In this document: positions 63,791 to 64,000 of the stretch, piece after piece | Layout of the letters: every line of letters begins with the position of its first letter | Position numbering within the stretch: the stretch's first letter is position 1 | Source of the DNA: DATFRY01 sp035489015 | Lineage (GTDB): Bacteria > Myxococcota_A > Polyangia > Haliangiales > Haliangiaceae | Length of the DNA: 64,000 nt | NCBI GenBank assembly: GCA_035489015.1 | Contig: DATHKR010000099.1 | Location: 1-64,000, forward strand | Direction of reading: 5' to 3' | Position numbers and translations under genes: made by a program | Notes under the pieces: model-generated | What the model saw: the letters and a program-made list of their open reading frames with translations, nothing else | Databases searched by the model: none | Told to the model about the DNA's origin: nothing

Positions 63791-63818
63791 TTGCCCGGCG
63801 GCGCTACCCCCGTACAAT
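63791..63818 (+). promoter_or_regulatory. Promoter of the gene at the right edge
   Basis: TTGCCC-N16-TACAAT, with the ATG at 63825 only six bases after the -10 box, predicts transcription starting at or next to the A of ATG, a leaderless mRNA. The -35 boxes of this and the mfd promoter are three bases apart, within GGCAAGCCTTGCC. Confidence 0.55.
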
Positions 63819-63824
63819 GACTCG

Positions 63825-64000
63825 ATGTCGGCTCGCGTGTCGATCCCACTGGCGCTTGCGTTCTCGATCGCGGCGGGCGCCACCGCGCGCGCCCAGGTCC
63901 CCGACGACAAGAAGAAGCTGGTCGAGGAGGCCGACCGGATCGCGGAGAAGGTGTCGAAGCTGCGCGGGCTGGCGATCCTGAAGCCGATCAAGCGCGGCGT
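63825..64000 (+). CDS. N-terminal part of an exported protein, cut by the window edge
   Basis: The visible 58 codons give a signal peptide (MSARVSIPLALAFSIAAGATARA, cleavage near ARA) and the start of a charged helical region (DDKKKLVEEADRIAEKV). There is no usable ribosome binding site, in keeping with a leaderless transcript. The family cannot be told. It is divergent from mfd. Confidence 0.75.
   Translation, partial: MSARVSIPLALAFSIAAGATARAQVPDDKKKLVEEADRIAEKVSKLRGLAILKPIKRG

Overview
The window is very GC-rich and densely packed, with many ATGA, GTGA and TGATG start/stop overlaps. I infer a member of the Myxococcota, probably near Polyangiales/Haliangiales/Kofleriaceae. The clues are an ADYC-domain lipoprotein with an NGMSL pentapeptide tract, many lipoproteins with Asp/Ala- or Pro/Thr-rich linkers after the lipobox, a STAS-MlaE fusion, and LytS/LytTR, PilZ, PEGA and peptidase-MA genes. 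I saw no rRNA, tRNA, CRISPR array, phage or transposase gene.

Left end (1-11,806, minus strand): the most remarkable locus. Read 5' to 3' it encodes a stand-alone ribosomal-L7/L12-C-terminal-like protein, an 81-residue bacteriocin precursor with a short leader ending in VSGA, a C39-peptidase ABC exporter, an HlyD-type adaptor, a SelO-like protein, a small HlyC-like acyltransferase, a second SelO-like protein, a TolC-type channel and the start of an NdvB-like (GT84) glycosyltransferase. From the exporter onward every gene overlaps the next, so they are almost surely one transcript. The exporter, adaptor and channel form a type I secretion path. The HlyC-like and paired SelO-like proteins look like a maturation module. 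The layout recalls class IIb microcin loci, but the precursor has no lysine, the HlyC-like protein lacks the catalytic His, and no immunity gene is recognisable.

12,117-24,134: mostly cell-surface genes. There are five lipoproteins of unknown function, an enterochelin-esterase-like hydrolase, the ADYC/NGMSL protein, a Tat-exported alpha/beta hydrolase that has lost its catalytic core, and a UPF1/DNA2-like SF1 helicase. 24,135-36,207: metabolism and signalling, with hydroxyacid-oxoacid transhydrogenase plus thioesterase, NDH-2, glyoxalase II, a DUF2007 membrane protein, a quinone-reductase-like MDR, a PrrA/RegA-type regulator, two CBS-pair proteins, a Gre-like factor and a LytS/LytTR two-component pair.

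36,330-50,237: a SnoaL-like lipoprotein, a TesB-like thioesterase, an ABC-2 exporter, PCD, a DMT transporter, a SRAP protein, a 962-residue HEAT/DUF349 protein, Lrp/AsnC, RidA, GST, a 222-bp MITE-like inverted-repeat element, GIY-YIG, crotonase, a Thr/Pro-rich lipoprotein and an epimerase. 50,316-64,000: a LysR regulator divergent from the epimerase; a complete Mla-type lipid transport operon (STAS-MlaE, MlaF, MlaD, PqiC-like lipoprotein); a PilZ-PEGA-peptidase-MA operon whose middle gene seems to start at ACG; and mfd with two parvulin-type chaperones, read from back-to-back promoters that also serve a truncated exported protein at the right edge.
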